From contig JAWJLM010000022.1 of the NCBI GenBank assembly GCA_040191315.1, positions 1-32,455 on the forward strand: 32,455 nucleotides of DNA, given 5' to 3'. Of the stretch, positions 23,883 through 30,594 are shown piece after piece. The translations under genes were made by a program, and so were the position numbers. A model generated the notes under the pieces. It had not been told where the DNA came from. It was given only the letters and a program-made list of their open reading frames with translations, and ran no database searches. Within the stretch, counting starts at the first letter, position 1. Each line of letters begins with the position of its first letter. This DNA comes from Bacillaceae bacterium S4-13-56 (GTDB lineage: Bacteria > Bacillota > Bacilli > Bacillales > JAWJLM01).

Positions 23883-24356
23883 TTACCTGCTTTCTCGTTT
23901 TTCGCGCTTAATGAAGCGGCTTTCCACTTCCATTATTTTGGTCACACGGCGGTCATGACGACCACCAGCAAAAGGAGTATCTAGCCAAGCTTTTACTACT
24001 TGTGTGGCCAAATGATCTCCAAGCATTTGCCCACCGATGGATAATACATTGGCATTGTTATGCTCACGACTGTTAATCGCTGAAGTTAAATCCCAGCAAA
24101 CTCCTGCTCTCACTCCAGGAATTTTATTTAGGGTCATCCCGCTTCCTACGCCAATCCCATCGATCATAATTCCAACATATTGATCATTGGTTGCAACACA
24201 TTCTCCTACTAGAAAGGCAATGTCCGGGTAATCTACGGAATCTTTGCTATGACAGCCGAAATCTACATATTCAAATCCCCATTGGGTTAATTGCTGCTTT
24301 AATTTTTCTTTTAAATCAAAACCACCATGGTCACTCCCGATGGCTACCTTTCTCAT
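23883..24356 (-). CDS. RpiB/LacAB-family sugar-phosphate isomerase, altered active site
   Basis: 157 residues of the RpiB fold: KVAIGSDHGGFDLKEKL, SREHNNANVLSIGGQ with the usual His99, and GRHDRRVTKI near the C-terminus. The catalytic loop, which in E. coli RpiB reads CGTG with Cys66 and Thr68, is here DGIG (Asp66, Ile68) within VGIMIDGIGVGSG. From memory, the LacA subunit of galactose-6-phosphate isomerase also has Asp there. The protein thus may not interconvert ribose- and ribulose-5-phosphate in the classic way; it could use another sugar phosphate, catalyse a different step or be a binding protein. It has no N-terminal helix extension but lies mid-operon among shell genes, so its location is uncertain. 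Confidence 0.8.
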   Translation of the reverse strand: MRKVAIGSDHGGFDLKEKLKQQLTQWGFEYVDFGCHSKDSVDYPDIAFLVGECVATNDQYVGIMIDGIGVGSGMTLNKIPGVRAGVCWDLTSAINSREHNNANVLSIGGQMLGDHLATQVVKAWLDTPFAGGRHDRRVTKIMEVESRFIKREKRESR

Positions 24357-24368
24357 GCTTTTTCCTCC

Positions 24369-25196
24369 TTACAAAAACGCCTGAGTAATTGCGGCAAAAT
24401 CGTCTGCTTTTAAACTGGCGCCACCCACCAAGACACCATCGATATCTTTCATCACACTGAAAAGATGCACATTGGCAGGCTTAACAGACCCTCCATATAA
24501 AATCTGAACTTGATCTCCAGCGTCCCCATATGTTTTAAGGAGCAAGGAGCGGATAGATTGATGGACCTCCTGAGCCTGTTCGGCTGAAGCAGATTGTCCA
24601 GAACCAATGGCCCAAACCGGTTCATAAGCAATGACGATATTTGTTACATCTTTGATTCCATTTAGTGCTAGTAAGACCTGATTGGTTACGACTTGATTGG
24701 TTTGATTTTGTCTTTTTTCTACTTCAGTTTCTCCAACGCAAATGATCGGCTTTATTTGGTGGGATAATGCAGCCAGTGTCTTTTGATTAACTTGTTCATC
24801 TGTTTCTCCAGCTGCTCTTCGTTCAGAGTGACCGACTAGAACATAGTCACATCCTATATCTCTTACCTGACTTGCCGATACATCCCCGGTGTATGCTCCA
24901 GCTTTTTCCCAGTGACTATTTTGTGCGCCGATTGAAATAGCTGGATTCCTTTCCTTCAACATAGCCTTTAATGGAAAAAGGTAGGGGAAGGGAGGACAAA
25001 TGACCACATGTTCATCATCATTTCTAAAGTTTTGAACAAATTGGTGAATGTCCTTTAATTCCATATTCATTTTCCAATTGGCTACAACTAATGCTTTTCT
25101 TTGATAGGGGTGGGAACCAACGCTAGAACTTCCCAATTGTTCAGTGACAGCCTTCCTAACGATCTGTTCTATAAAACTCTCCATAGCTTGCGACAT
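24369..25196 (-). CDS. tpiA: Triose-phosphate isomerase with encapsulation-peptide extension
   Basis: 275 residues, about 25 more than housekeeping TIM. The extra N-terminus is a helix (SQAMESFIEQIVRKAVTEQL) followed by a short Ser/Gly linker, like the targeting peptides on the operon's other enzymes. All catalytic residues are present: Asn40 and Lys42 in ANWKMN, His123 in VGHSERR, Glu192 in AYEPVWAIG, and phosphate loops GGSVKP and VGGASL. It should convert glyceraldehyde-3-phosphate from DeoC into dihydroxyacetone phosphate within the shell. A second, glycolytic tpiA is expected elsewhere in the genome. Confidence 0.93.
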   Translation of the reverse strand: MSQAMESFIEQIVRKAVTEQLGSSSVGSHPYQRKALVVANWKMNMELKDIHQFVQNFRNDDEHVVICPPFPYLFPLKAMLKERNPAISIGAQNSHWEKAGAYTGDVSASQVRDIGCDYVLVGHSERRAAGETDEQVNQKTLAALSHQIKPIICVGETEVEKRQNQTNQVVTNQVLLALNGIKDVTNIVIAYEPVWAIGSGQSASAEQAQEVHQSIRSLLLKTYGDAGDQVQILYGGSVKPANVHLFSVMKDIDGVLVGGASLKADDFAAITQAFL

Positions 25197-25208
25197 GAAA
25201 CCTCACAC

Positions 25209-25592
25209 CTATTCTGCTTTTGGTAAAATGCTTTCTACATCTCCATTTGGGCGTGGGATGACGTGCACGGATAATAGTTCTCCTACACGACCTGCTGCAT
25301 CAGCTCCTGCTTCAGTTGCTGCTTTTACAGCTCCAACATCACCACGAACCATGACACTGACAAGTCCGCCACCTACTAATTCTTTTCCAACAAGAGTAAC
25401 ATTAGCAGCCTTCACCATTGCATCCGCTGCCTCAATTGCACCAATTAATCCTTTAGTTTCAATCATTCCTAATGCCTCTTTCATCGTATTATTTCCTCCT
25501 TGTGTTTGTTTTTTATTCGTGCGTCTTTTAGTAGACGTTTTTCCCTTTTCATTGTCCTTCTTTTCCTTGCTCGCTCCATTTTGGTCTGCCAT
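25209..25592 (-). CDS. BMC hexameric shell protein with two possible starts
   Basis: The BMC domain ([58 protein letters not shown]) begins at an ATG at 25484, ten bases after a strong AAGGAGG, giving 91 residues. The frame is open further to an ATG at 25592, 15 bases after the dehydrogenase stop and preceded at nine bases by GTGAGG. The longer form adds 36 residues rich in Lys, Asn and Thr ([19 protein letters not shown] and following), which look like a disordered charged tail. Both starts fit the tight spacing of the operon; the short form alone would leave an unusual 123-base gap. Two products, as in PduB/PduB', are possible. Confidence 0.9.
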   Translation of the reverse strand: MADQNGASKEKKDNEKGKTSTKRRTNKKQTQGGNNTMKEALGMIETKGLIGAIEAADAMVKAANVTLVGKELVGGGLVSVMVRGDVGAVKAATEAGADAAGRVGELLSVHVIPRPNGDVESILPKAE

Positions 25593-25607
25593 TTACAAAA
25601 ACCTCAC

Positions 25608-27032
25608 TTATATAATTCTGAAACCATCGACTAGTACACATCGACGTTGTCTCGTAAAGGTTTTAGCCGATGTTAACCCTTCTCCAGTAGAACCTGCAAT
25701 TGTCAGAGTGGCAAAGCCTTCTGCACCAAAGCCTAGCCCAGAGTAGGACGGACCGTTTTTAACAAAAATGGTCGCCTGGATGGCTTGAGCCATTTTGGTT
25801 AAGTTCGTGATGTTTTGGGAATGCATAATGGCCGTATGGCGATTTCCTTTTTCGGCTTTTACCGCTAACTTAATGCCTTCATCAACGTTAGCTACCTTAA
25901 CGATTGGAAGAATCGGCATGAGCATCTCCGTATGGACTAATGGATGATCGCACTTTGTCTCTGCAATCACGAGCTTCACGGATGAATCAACTTTCTTACC
26001 AATAGCGGCTAATAGAACCGAAGCGTCTTTCCCTATAAATTCACGATTTGGGTAGTGTTTTCCATTTTTCTCTACCATGATCACTTTTAATAGTTTATCA
26101 AGTTCAAAGCCACTCAGCTCAACTGCACCATTGTTTGTCATTTCCTTCTTTAATTGTCTTGCTACTTGTTCTACAACAAATACTTCTTTTTCAGCGGTAC
26201 AAAGTACGTTGTTGTCAAAACTTGCTCCATCGACGATGTCTTTTCCTGCTTTCGGAAGTTCAGCTGTTTCATCGACAACGACGGGAGGATTTCCAGGGCC
26301 TGCTGCAATGACTTTTTTTCCAACACGCATGGCCGCTTTAACAACAATTCCGCCACCTGTTACAACTAAAGCACGAATATCAGGATGCTCCATGACTTCC
26401 TTACTCGTATCAAGTGTTGGATTGGCAACCGCTGTTAACACATTCTCAGGACCACCAACAGACTGAATTGCTTGGTTTAGAAGCTGCATTGCATGAAGGG
26501 ATACCCTCTTAGCGGTAGGATGTGGATTGAAGACAGCTACATTTCCTGCAGCGACTAGGGAAATGCTATTATTAATGATCGTTGCCGCTGGGTTAGTAGA
26601 TGGTGTAATAGCCCCCACAATACCAAATGGAGCGCTTTCCACTAAAGTCATGCCTCGGTCACCTGTAAAAGTGGAACTCACTAAGTCTTCTACACCCGGT
26701 GTTTTGTTTGCGGCTAAAAGGTTTTTCGCAATCTTGTTTTCTACTTTTCCTAAGCCTGTTTCTTCCACAGCCATTTGAGCTAATTCTTCTGCATGGTTTA
26801 TAGTGATATCACGCATGGCTTGAATCATTTTTTTTCGTAATTCAAGGGACACTTGTTGAAAATCTGTTTCTGCCTTTTGAGCTGATCTTACAGCTTGTTC
26901 TACCGTTTCAAATACACCATGCCCAAGGGACACATTGCTTGAAGAGGTAGATTGAGAATTCTTGGATTGATCAGTGATCTTTACCAAAACTTGCTCTACT
27001 AATTTTTGAATCTCTTTTTCACTTATTTGCAA
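25608..27032 (-). CDS. CoA-acylating aldehyde dehydrogenase (PduP/EutE-like)
   Basis: 474 residues. The first 20 (MQISEKEIQKLVEQVLVKIT) form an amphipathic targeting helix, followed by a Ser/Asn linker and the dehydrogenase fold from about residue 36. The catalytic Cys278 is in FDNNVLCTAEKEVFVV, the typical motif of the acylating class; APFGIVGAITPSTNP and VVTGGGIVVKAAMR are also conserved. It should oxidise the aldehyde (acetaldehyde if DeoC acts on deoxyribose-5-phosphate) to acyl-CoA with NAD. The operon has no alcohol dehydrogenase to regenerate NAD. Confidence 0.93.
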   Translation of the reverse strand: MQISEKEIQKLVEQVLVKITDQSKNSQSTSSSNVSLGHGVFETVEQAVRSAQKAETDFQQVSLELRKKMIQAMRDITINHAEELAQMAVEETGLGKVENKIAKNLLAANKTPGVEDLVSSTFTGDRGMTLVESAPFGIVGAITPSTNPAATIINNSISLVAAGNVAVFNPHPTAKRVSLHAMQLLNQAIQSVGGPENVLTAVANPTLDTSKEVMEHPDIRALVVTGGGIVVKAAMRVGKKVIAAGPGNPPVVVDETAELPKAGKDIVDGASFDNNVLCTAEKEVFVVEQVARQLKKEMTNNGAVELSGFELDKLLKVIMVEKNGKHYPNREFIGKDASVLLAAIGKKVDSSVKLVIAETKCDHPLVHTEMLMPILPIVKVANVDEGIKLAVKAEKGNRHTAIMHSQNITNLTKMAQAIQATIFVKNGPSYSGLGFGAEGFATLTIAGSTGEGLTSAKTFTRQRRCVLVDGFRII

Positions 27033-27034
27033 TC

Positions 27035-27340
27035 TTATTCTCCCTCCTTATCTTTTTTAAAGGTGAGCTTACCTTCGATTTCAATTTCGTCGATTATTCC
27101 GACAATGGCGGCATCGACAGGGGTTCCATTGGTGATTTGCGTTTGTCTTGCTGAGCTTCCGCTAACTACCATGACGACTTCACCTTTTCCAGAGCCAACC
27201 GTGTCAATGGCGACGACTGGTTTATTGGTCGGGTCAATCGTAATCATGTCAAGCGGTTGAACGATTAGCAGTTTTTTTCCTTGCAGCTTTTCGGCTTTTG
27301 AGGTAGAAACGACACTTCCTATAACTCTACCAATAATCAT
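27035..27340 (-). CDS. BMC pentameric vertex protein (EutN/CcmL family), first copy
   Basis: 101 residues. MIIGRVIGSVVSTSKAEKLQ, KLLIVQPLDM, VAIDTVGSGKGEVVMVVSGS and AAIVGIIDEIEIEG match BMC-P; the C-terminus carries about ten extra charged residues (TFKKDKEGE). It begins five bases after the flavoprotein-like gene and ends two bases before the dehydrogenase gene. Confidence 0.92.
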   Translation of the reverse strand: MIIGRVIGSVVSTSKAEKLQGKKLLIVQPLDMITIDPTNKPVVAIDTVGSGKGEVVMVVSGSSARQTQITNGTPVDAAIVGIIDEIEIEGKLTFKKDKEGE

Positions 27341-27344
27341 ACTT

Positions 27345-28073
27345 TTACTCCTTTTGTTTTATTGAAACGCCTAACTCTCTCGCTAAATCCTTACTCATTG
27401 GAGTAATTAAGCTATCCTCTGGTACCTCCAATATTCTTTCCCCGTCATTTGCTACTTGTTGAATATGCTTGGCTAAAACTGTGTGACGTGGAGGACTTGA
27501 TTCCTCAAAAAATGAATCCAACCACTGCCCTAACTGTTTGAGTGTTACAAATGAAATCCTTTCTTGCTGTAGTTGTCTTATGTAGGATTGAACTCGATCG
27601 CTTACTTGATGAGGAGCTGTAACTACTTGGGAACCAGTTGAAGTCAATGAATCTTTGAGCATAACAATTTTCTTTCCATTTAATTGGGTTTGGATTAAGA
27701 TCCACATTCCTAAAGTATCATCTATCGTTAGGGCTAATTTTGCTAGATGGCTATATTGTGAGTTTGCTAGAATTAAGAGCTCGGATTTTCTCAATGCATT
27801 CTTAATATTGGATAAATGATCCTCACTTAGTATGAGGTGAGTATCTGTAAGGCTTGCTGGTATAGTGATGCTACTCGGTGTGCAAACTGTGATGTGATAA
27901 TGTTCATCTAGCTTTTGGATCTTTTCCCATACCGCCGAAGGGACTTCATCCGGTTGCTGGTCTATTAAAATAAATACAGGGTACTTTTTGACTGGAGTTC
28001 CACTTTTCTGAGATTCATTTTGTAAAAATTCAGCTACCACTTGACGCACAAGCGTCTCAATTTTCTCTTGCAC
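27345..28073 (-). CDS. Microcompartment-associated flavoprotein-like protein
   Basis: 242 residues; no close family name is certain. The N-terminus (MQEKIETLVRQVVAEFLQN) is another encapsulation-peptide-like helix. The middle segment LLILANSQYSHLAKLALTID, DTLGMWILIQTQLNGKKIVM resembles the flavoprotein/HFCD fold, where the usual pattern is P-x-S-x-N-T-x-A-K-I-A-x-G-x-x-D. The C-terminus (LITPMSKDLARELGVSI) matches a motif I associate with other BMC accessory proteins. Flavoproteins of this sort are found in several BMC locus types without an assigned reaction. A redox role, for example electron export or NADH recycling, is speculation. Confidence 0.6.
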   Translation of the reverse strand: MQEKIETLVRQVVAEFLQNESQKSGTPVKKYPVFILIDQQPDEVPSAVWEKIQKLDEHYHITVCTPSSITIPASLTDTHLILSEDHLSNIKNALRKSELLILANSQYSHLAKLALTIDDTLGMWILIQTQLNGKKIVMLKDSLTSTGSQVVTAPHQVSDRVQSYIRQLQQERISFVTLKQLGQWLDSFFEESSPPRHTVLAKHIQQVANDGERILEVPEDSLITPMSKDLARELGVSIKQKE

Positions 28074-28087
28074 TCTGTTCCCCCCTT

Positions 28088-28729
28088 CTACCTCCGTATT
28101 TTCCCTCTTGCTCCCTGGCCAATTTGGGTAGCATTGGCTTCGTCGATATCGATATGCATTTCTAATCGATATTTTTCAGAAACTCGGATCAGTACATTTT
28201 GAAAAATGACACCCCTCGGCCCGTCTACTTGTATTTGAATATGTTGGCCATTTTCCACTTGAAAAAATTCAGCGTCATCAGGGTGCATATGAATATGTCT
28301 GGCTGCACAAATCAATCCTTGATCAATTTTTAACTGGCCTCTAGGTCCCTGAATGGTAATGGAGGGAGTCCCCTCAATATCACCGGAATTTCTTACGGGT
28401 GGCTTTACTCCTAATGTGTAACCATCGAACAGGGAGATTTCAACTTGTGTCTTTCCACGACTAGGTCCTAATATGCGGACCTTTTCGATTTTGCCTTTTG
28501 GTCCTATTAATGTGACAGTTTCTTTAGCGGCAAATTGCCCTGGCTGCGATAGGTCCTTTACTTTTGTTAACTGATAGCCTTTTCCAAACAATCTTTCTAC
28601 ATGTTCGGGGGATAAGTGAATGTGCCGATTGGATACAGCTATTGGAATGGAATCTTGATTGCCTTTTTGTTCTTGCAAAACCTTGAGAGTGACATCCTTA
28701 ATAAGGTTCTTTAGCTCCTGTTCCTGCAT
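28088..28729 (-). CDS. pduL: PduL-type phosphate acyltransferase
   Basis: 213 residues, starting after AAGGAGG. N-terminal helix MQEQELKNLIKDVTLKVLQE is a targeting peptide; the two beta-barrel PduL domains follow, with zinc-ligand motifs SNRHIHLSPEHV and CAARHIHMHPDDAEFF and the internal repeats IGPKGKIEKVRILGPSRGK and IQGPRGQLKI. It converts acyl-CoA to acyl phosphate and frees CoA for the aldehyde dehydrogenase, giving ATP later through acetate kinase. The gene start lies inside the 3' end of the regulator gene (32-base overlap), so the two are cotranscribed. Confidence 0.94.
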   Translation of the reverse strand: MQEQELKNLIKDVTLKVLQEQKGNQDSIPIAVSNRHIHLSPEHVERLFGKGYQLTKVKDLSQPGQFAAKETVTLIGPKGKIEKVRILGPSRGKTQVEISLFDGYTLGVKPPVRNSGDIEGTPSITIQGPRGQLKIDQGLICAARHIHMHPDDAEFFQVENGQHIQIQVDGPRGVIFQNVLIRVSEKYRLEMHIDIDEANATQIGQGARGKIRR

Positions 28730-29684
28730 TTTTATTTTCCTCCTTTCCGTCTTGAAGTAGGATTTGGGCCGTGTATTGATCAGTTATTAGTACATTGGAG
28801 TAGTTCCCATGTAAGGCTCCTATGATTCCATCTACCTTTTCCATACCGCCGGCAATTAAAATGCTGTAATCTTTCTTTCTTAATTCTGAAAGTTGTATAC
28901 CAATCGTGCGTTCATCCAGTTTAGGGTCGCAAATTCTTCCGTTATGATCAAAAATTCTTGAACAAATATCACCTACACCGCCCAATTTATTTAACTCTTT
29001 AAATTCTTGTTCTGAGTAGTAACCGGCTTGAAATAAGGTAGACTTATGATTCACATCTCCAACTGTGTAGATGGCTATATTACTTTGATTTCCTAGGTCG
29101 AGTACTCGGCGAATATGCCGATCGGATAAAATAGCGTTTGCCACTACAGGGTTATCAACAATCGCTGGTAAAGGCAGAAAATGGGGGACAGTATTAAAGG
29201 CGACACTCAAAAAATGAAGGATCTCAGATGCATATGTATTGGTTTCAGAGTAGCTAACCCCACCATTTAATTGAACAACAGTCACACTTTTTACATTCTT
29301 TGGCTGTATCCTTTGGGCAACTTCATAAATCGTAGTTCCCCAGGTTGTTCCAATGATGTCTCCATCTTGAACGATCTCACCAAGATAACTCGCAGCCGTT
29401 TTTCCTAATTCAGCTTTAATTTCATCAACAAAGAAGGGCACTGAAGCTATTTTACAATCCTTCAATTTGAACTTCTTTTTTAATAATCTTTCCATTTGCT
29501 CTGTACTTTCCGTAGGATCAAGAATTTTTATTTGAACAATTCCTTGATCCTTTGCCTGCTGAAGCATTCTCGAAACAGAAGGTCGAGATACCCCAAGCTT
29601 TTCAGCAATTTTTTGCTGACTCATATCAAACTGATAATACAACTTTGCTGCCTCAATTAACTTACTCAATTTATCATCATGCAA
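28698..29684 (-). CDS. SorC/DeoR-type transcriptional regulator of the BMC operon
   Basis: 328 residues. The N-terminal helix-turn-helix (YYQFDMSQQKIAEKLGVSRP, then SVSRMLQQAKDQGIVQIKI) leads into the SorC sugar-binding domain (IGTTWGTTIYEVAQRI, LNGGVS, GGVGDICSRIFDHNGRI, LIAGGMEKVDGIIGALHG). This is the architecture of B. subtilis DeoR, which represses the deoxyribonucleoside operon until deoxyribose-5-phosphate binds. As first gene of the operon behind operators resembling the B. subtilis DeoR site, it is probably autoregulated. Effector most likely deoxyribose-5-phosphate; other sugar phosphates are possible. The start is ATG with a weak AAAGGGTG. Confidence 0.9.
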   Translation of the reverse strand: MHDDKLSKLIEAAKLYYQFDMSQQKIAEKLGVSRPSVSRMLQQAKDQGIVQIKILDPTESTEQMERLLKKKFKLKDCKIASVPFFVDEIKAELGKTAASYLGEIVQDGDIIGTTWGTTIYEVAQRIQPKNVKSVTVVQLNGGVSYSETNTYASEILHFLSVAFNTVPHFLPLPAIVDNPVVANAILSDRHIRRVLDLGNQSNIAIYTVGDVNHKSTLFQAGYYSEQEFKELNKLGGVGDICSRIFDHNGRICDPKLDERTIGIQLSELRKKDYSILIAGGMEKVDGIIGALHGNYSNVLITDQYTAQILLQDGKEENKNAGTGAKEPY

Positions 29685-29697
29685 GGAATAACACCCT

Positions 29698-29764
29698 TTG
29701 AAATTTTGTTAACTTACCTTTGAACATTTGTTCATAGTATAATATAAAAACCCATTTTTAGCAA
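29698..29764 (-). promoter_or_regulatory. BMC operon promoter with two DeoR-like operators
   Basis: On the minus strand TTGCTA (29759-29764), 17 bases, TATACT (29736-29741) form a good sigma-A promoter. Directly after the -10 lies TGAACAAATGTTCA (29721-29734), with perfect six-base arms around AA. A second site further downstream, AGTTAACAAAATTTCAAA (29697-29714), differs in four of 18 positions from the B. subtilis DeoR operator ATTGAACAAAATTTCAAT as I recall it. Both lie where a repressor would block initiation. Confidence 0.8.
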
Positions 29765-29776
29765 GAGAAGAATTGA

Positions 29777-29900
29777 CGTGTCGGCGCGGGCGTGCTGTTG
29801 GGGGGCGTGCTGTTGGGGACGGTTCTCACCAACACACCCAAAGCTTGATATATCAATGTTTGTAGATGTTGGGGTGTGTTGGTAGGGACGGTTCTGACGA
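29777..29900. repeat. Two REP-like units with tandem heads
   Basis: First unit: duplicated GGCGTGCTGTTGGGG leading into GGGACGGTTCTCACCAACAC (to about 29838). Second unit: TGTGTTGGTAGGGACGGTTC (29874-29893). Both are plus-oriented and lie just upstream of the BMC promoter. The sequence after the second one (GGAAGTTTTGCTCGG) recurs after the unit near 32180. Confidence 0.85.
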
Positions 29901-30140
29901 GGAAATTTGGAAGTTTTGCTCGGCATTTTAGACTATTAATTATGTGTTTTTATCATTTTTGGTAGATTATGCATTTTTAGCTATTACACGCAAAGTTTTG
30001 AATTTCCCAGCAAGAAGGAAGTTTTTGAATTTCTACTTATCAATGTGTCAGTACTGAATGTGGCTTCTTTTTCCAAGAGAAATTGCAGAGATCTATCTCT
30101 TAGAACACCCCTACAACTTACCTGCATTTGGTAAAAAAAG
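29901..30140. other. AT-rich intergenic stretch, nothing recognised
   Basis: Between the divergently read BMC operon and the GntR operon I see no gene, hairpin or familiar motif beyond the flanking REP-like units and the promoter that starts at 30144. Confidence 0.5.
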
Positions 30141-30143
30141 TGG

Positions 30144-30199
30144 TTGACTTTTGTGTTGACTGGTTATATGGTTAATTACATAAGTAAATAACCATATAA
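30144..30199 (+). promoter_or_regulatory. Promoter and GntR/YtrA-type operator
   Basis: TTGACT (30144-30149), 17 bases and TATGGT (30167-30172) form a possible promoter; a second TTGACT at 30156-30161 has no equally good -10. The perfect 11-base inverted repeat TTATATGGTTA (30164-30174) / TAACCATATAA (30189-30199) covers the -10 and start region, a likely operator for the GntR regulator encoded 18 bases further on. Confidence 0.75.
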
Positions 30200-30216
30200 A
30201 TAGGTAGGTGAATGGA

Positions 30217-30594
30217 ATGAAGAATGCGCTAGATGATGATAGGCCTATCTTTCAACAAATTAAGGAGCAAATAGAAGATTCTATAATCAATTGCACTTAT
30301 TCGGAGGGGGAGAGGGTTCCTTCTACGAATGAATTCGCTCGTTTTTACAAGATTAATCCTGCAACGGCGGCTAAGGGAGTTAATGAGTTAGTGGATGAAG
30401 GGATTTTGTATAAGCGAAGAGGTGTTGGTATGTTTGTGACTGAGAATGCGCGGACTATTTTAATTGAGAATAGGAAGGAAAAGTTTTATGTGAATTTTAT
30501 GCTTCCATTAAAGAGGGAGGCTGAAAAGTTGCAGATTAGTCTTCAAGAGCTTTTAGAAATGGTGAAGAGGGAGGATGAGGGCGATGAGAATTGA
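30217..30594 (+). CDS. GntR family regulator, YtrA subfamily
   Basis: I prefer the ATG at 30217, which has AGGTAGGTG six bases upstream; a GTG at 30208 overlaps that site. About 125 residues. The winged helix is clear: PIFQQIKEQIEDSIINCTYS, EGERVPSTNEFARFYKINPA, TAAKGVNELVDEGILYKRRG. It lacks a large ligand domain, having only a short helical tail, as in YtrA regulators that repress adjacent ABC transporter genes, often in response to cell-wall antibiotics. The next gene overlaps its end. Confidence 0.88.
   Translation: MKNALDDDRPIFQQIKEQIEDSIINCTYSEGERVPSTNEFARFYKINPATAAKGVNELVDEGILYKRRGVGMFVTENARTILIENRKEKFYVNFMLPLKREAEKLQISLQELLEMVKREDEGDEN

Noticed and set aside
25144-25746. 200-codon plus-strand frame opposite the shell hexamer
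   Set aside because: It spans antisense parts of three well-supported minus-strand genes and has no ribosome binding site.
26077-26466. 129-codon plus-strand frame opposite the aldehyde dehydrogenase
   Set aside because: A mirror of the dehydrogenase coding strand; catalytic motifs are only on the minus strand.
29732-29926. 64-codon minus-strand frame upstream of the BMC operon
   Set aside because: It is a translation of REP-like units and would end inside the BMC promoter.
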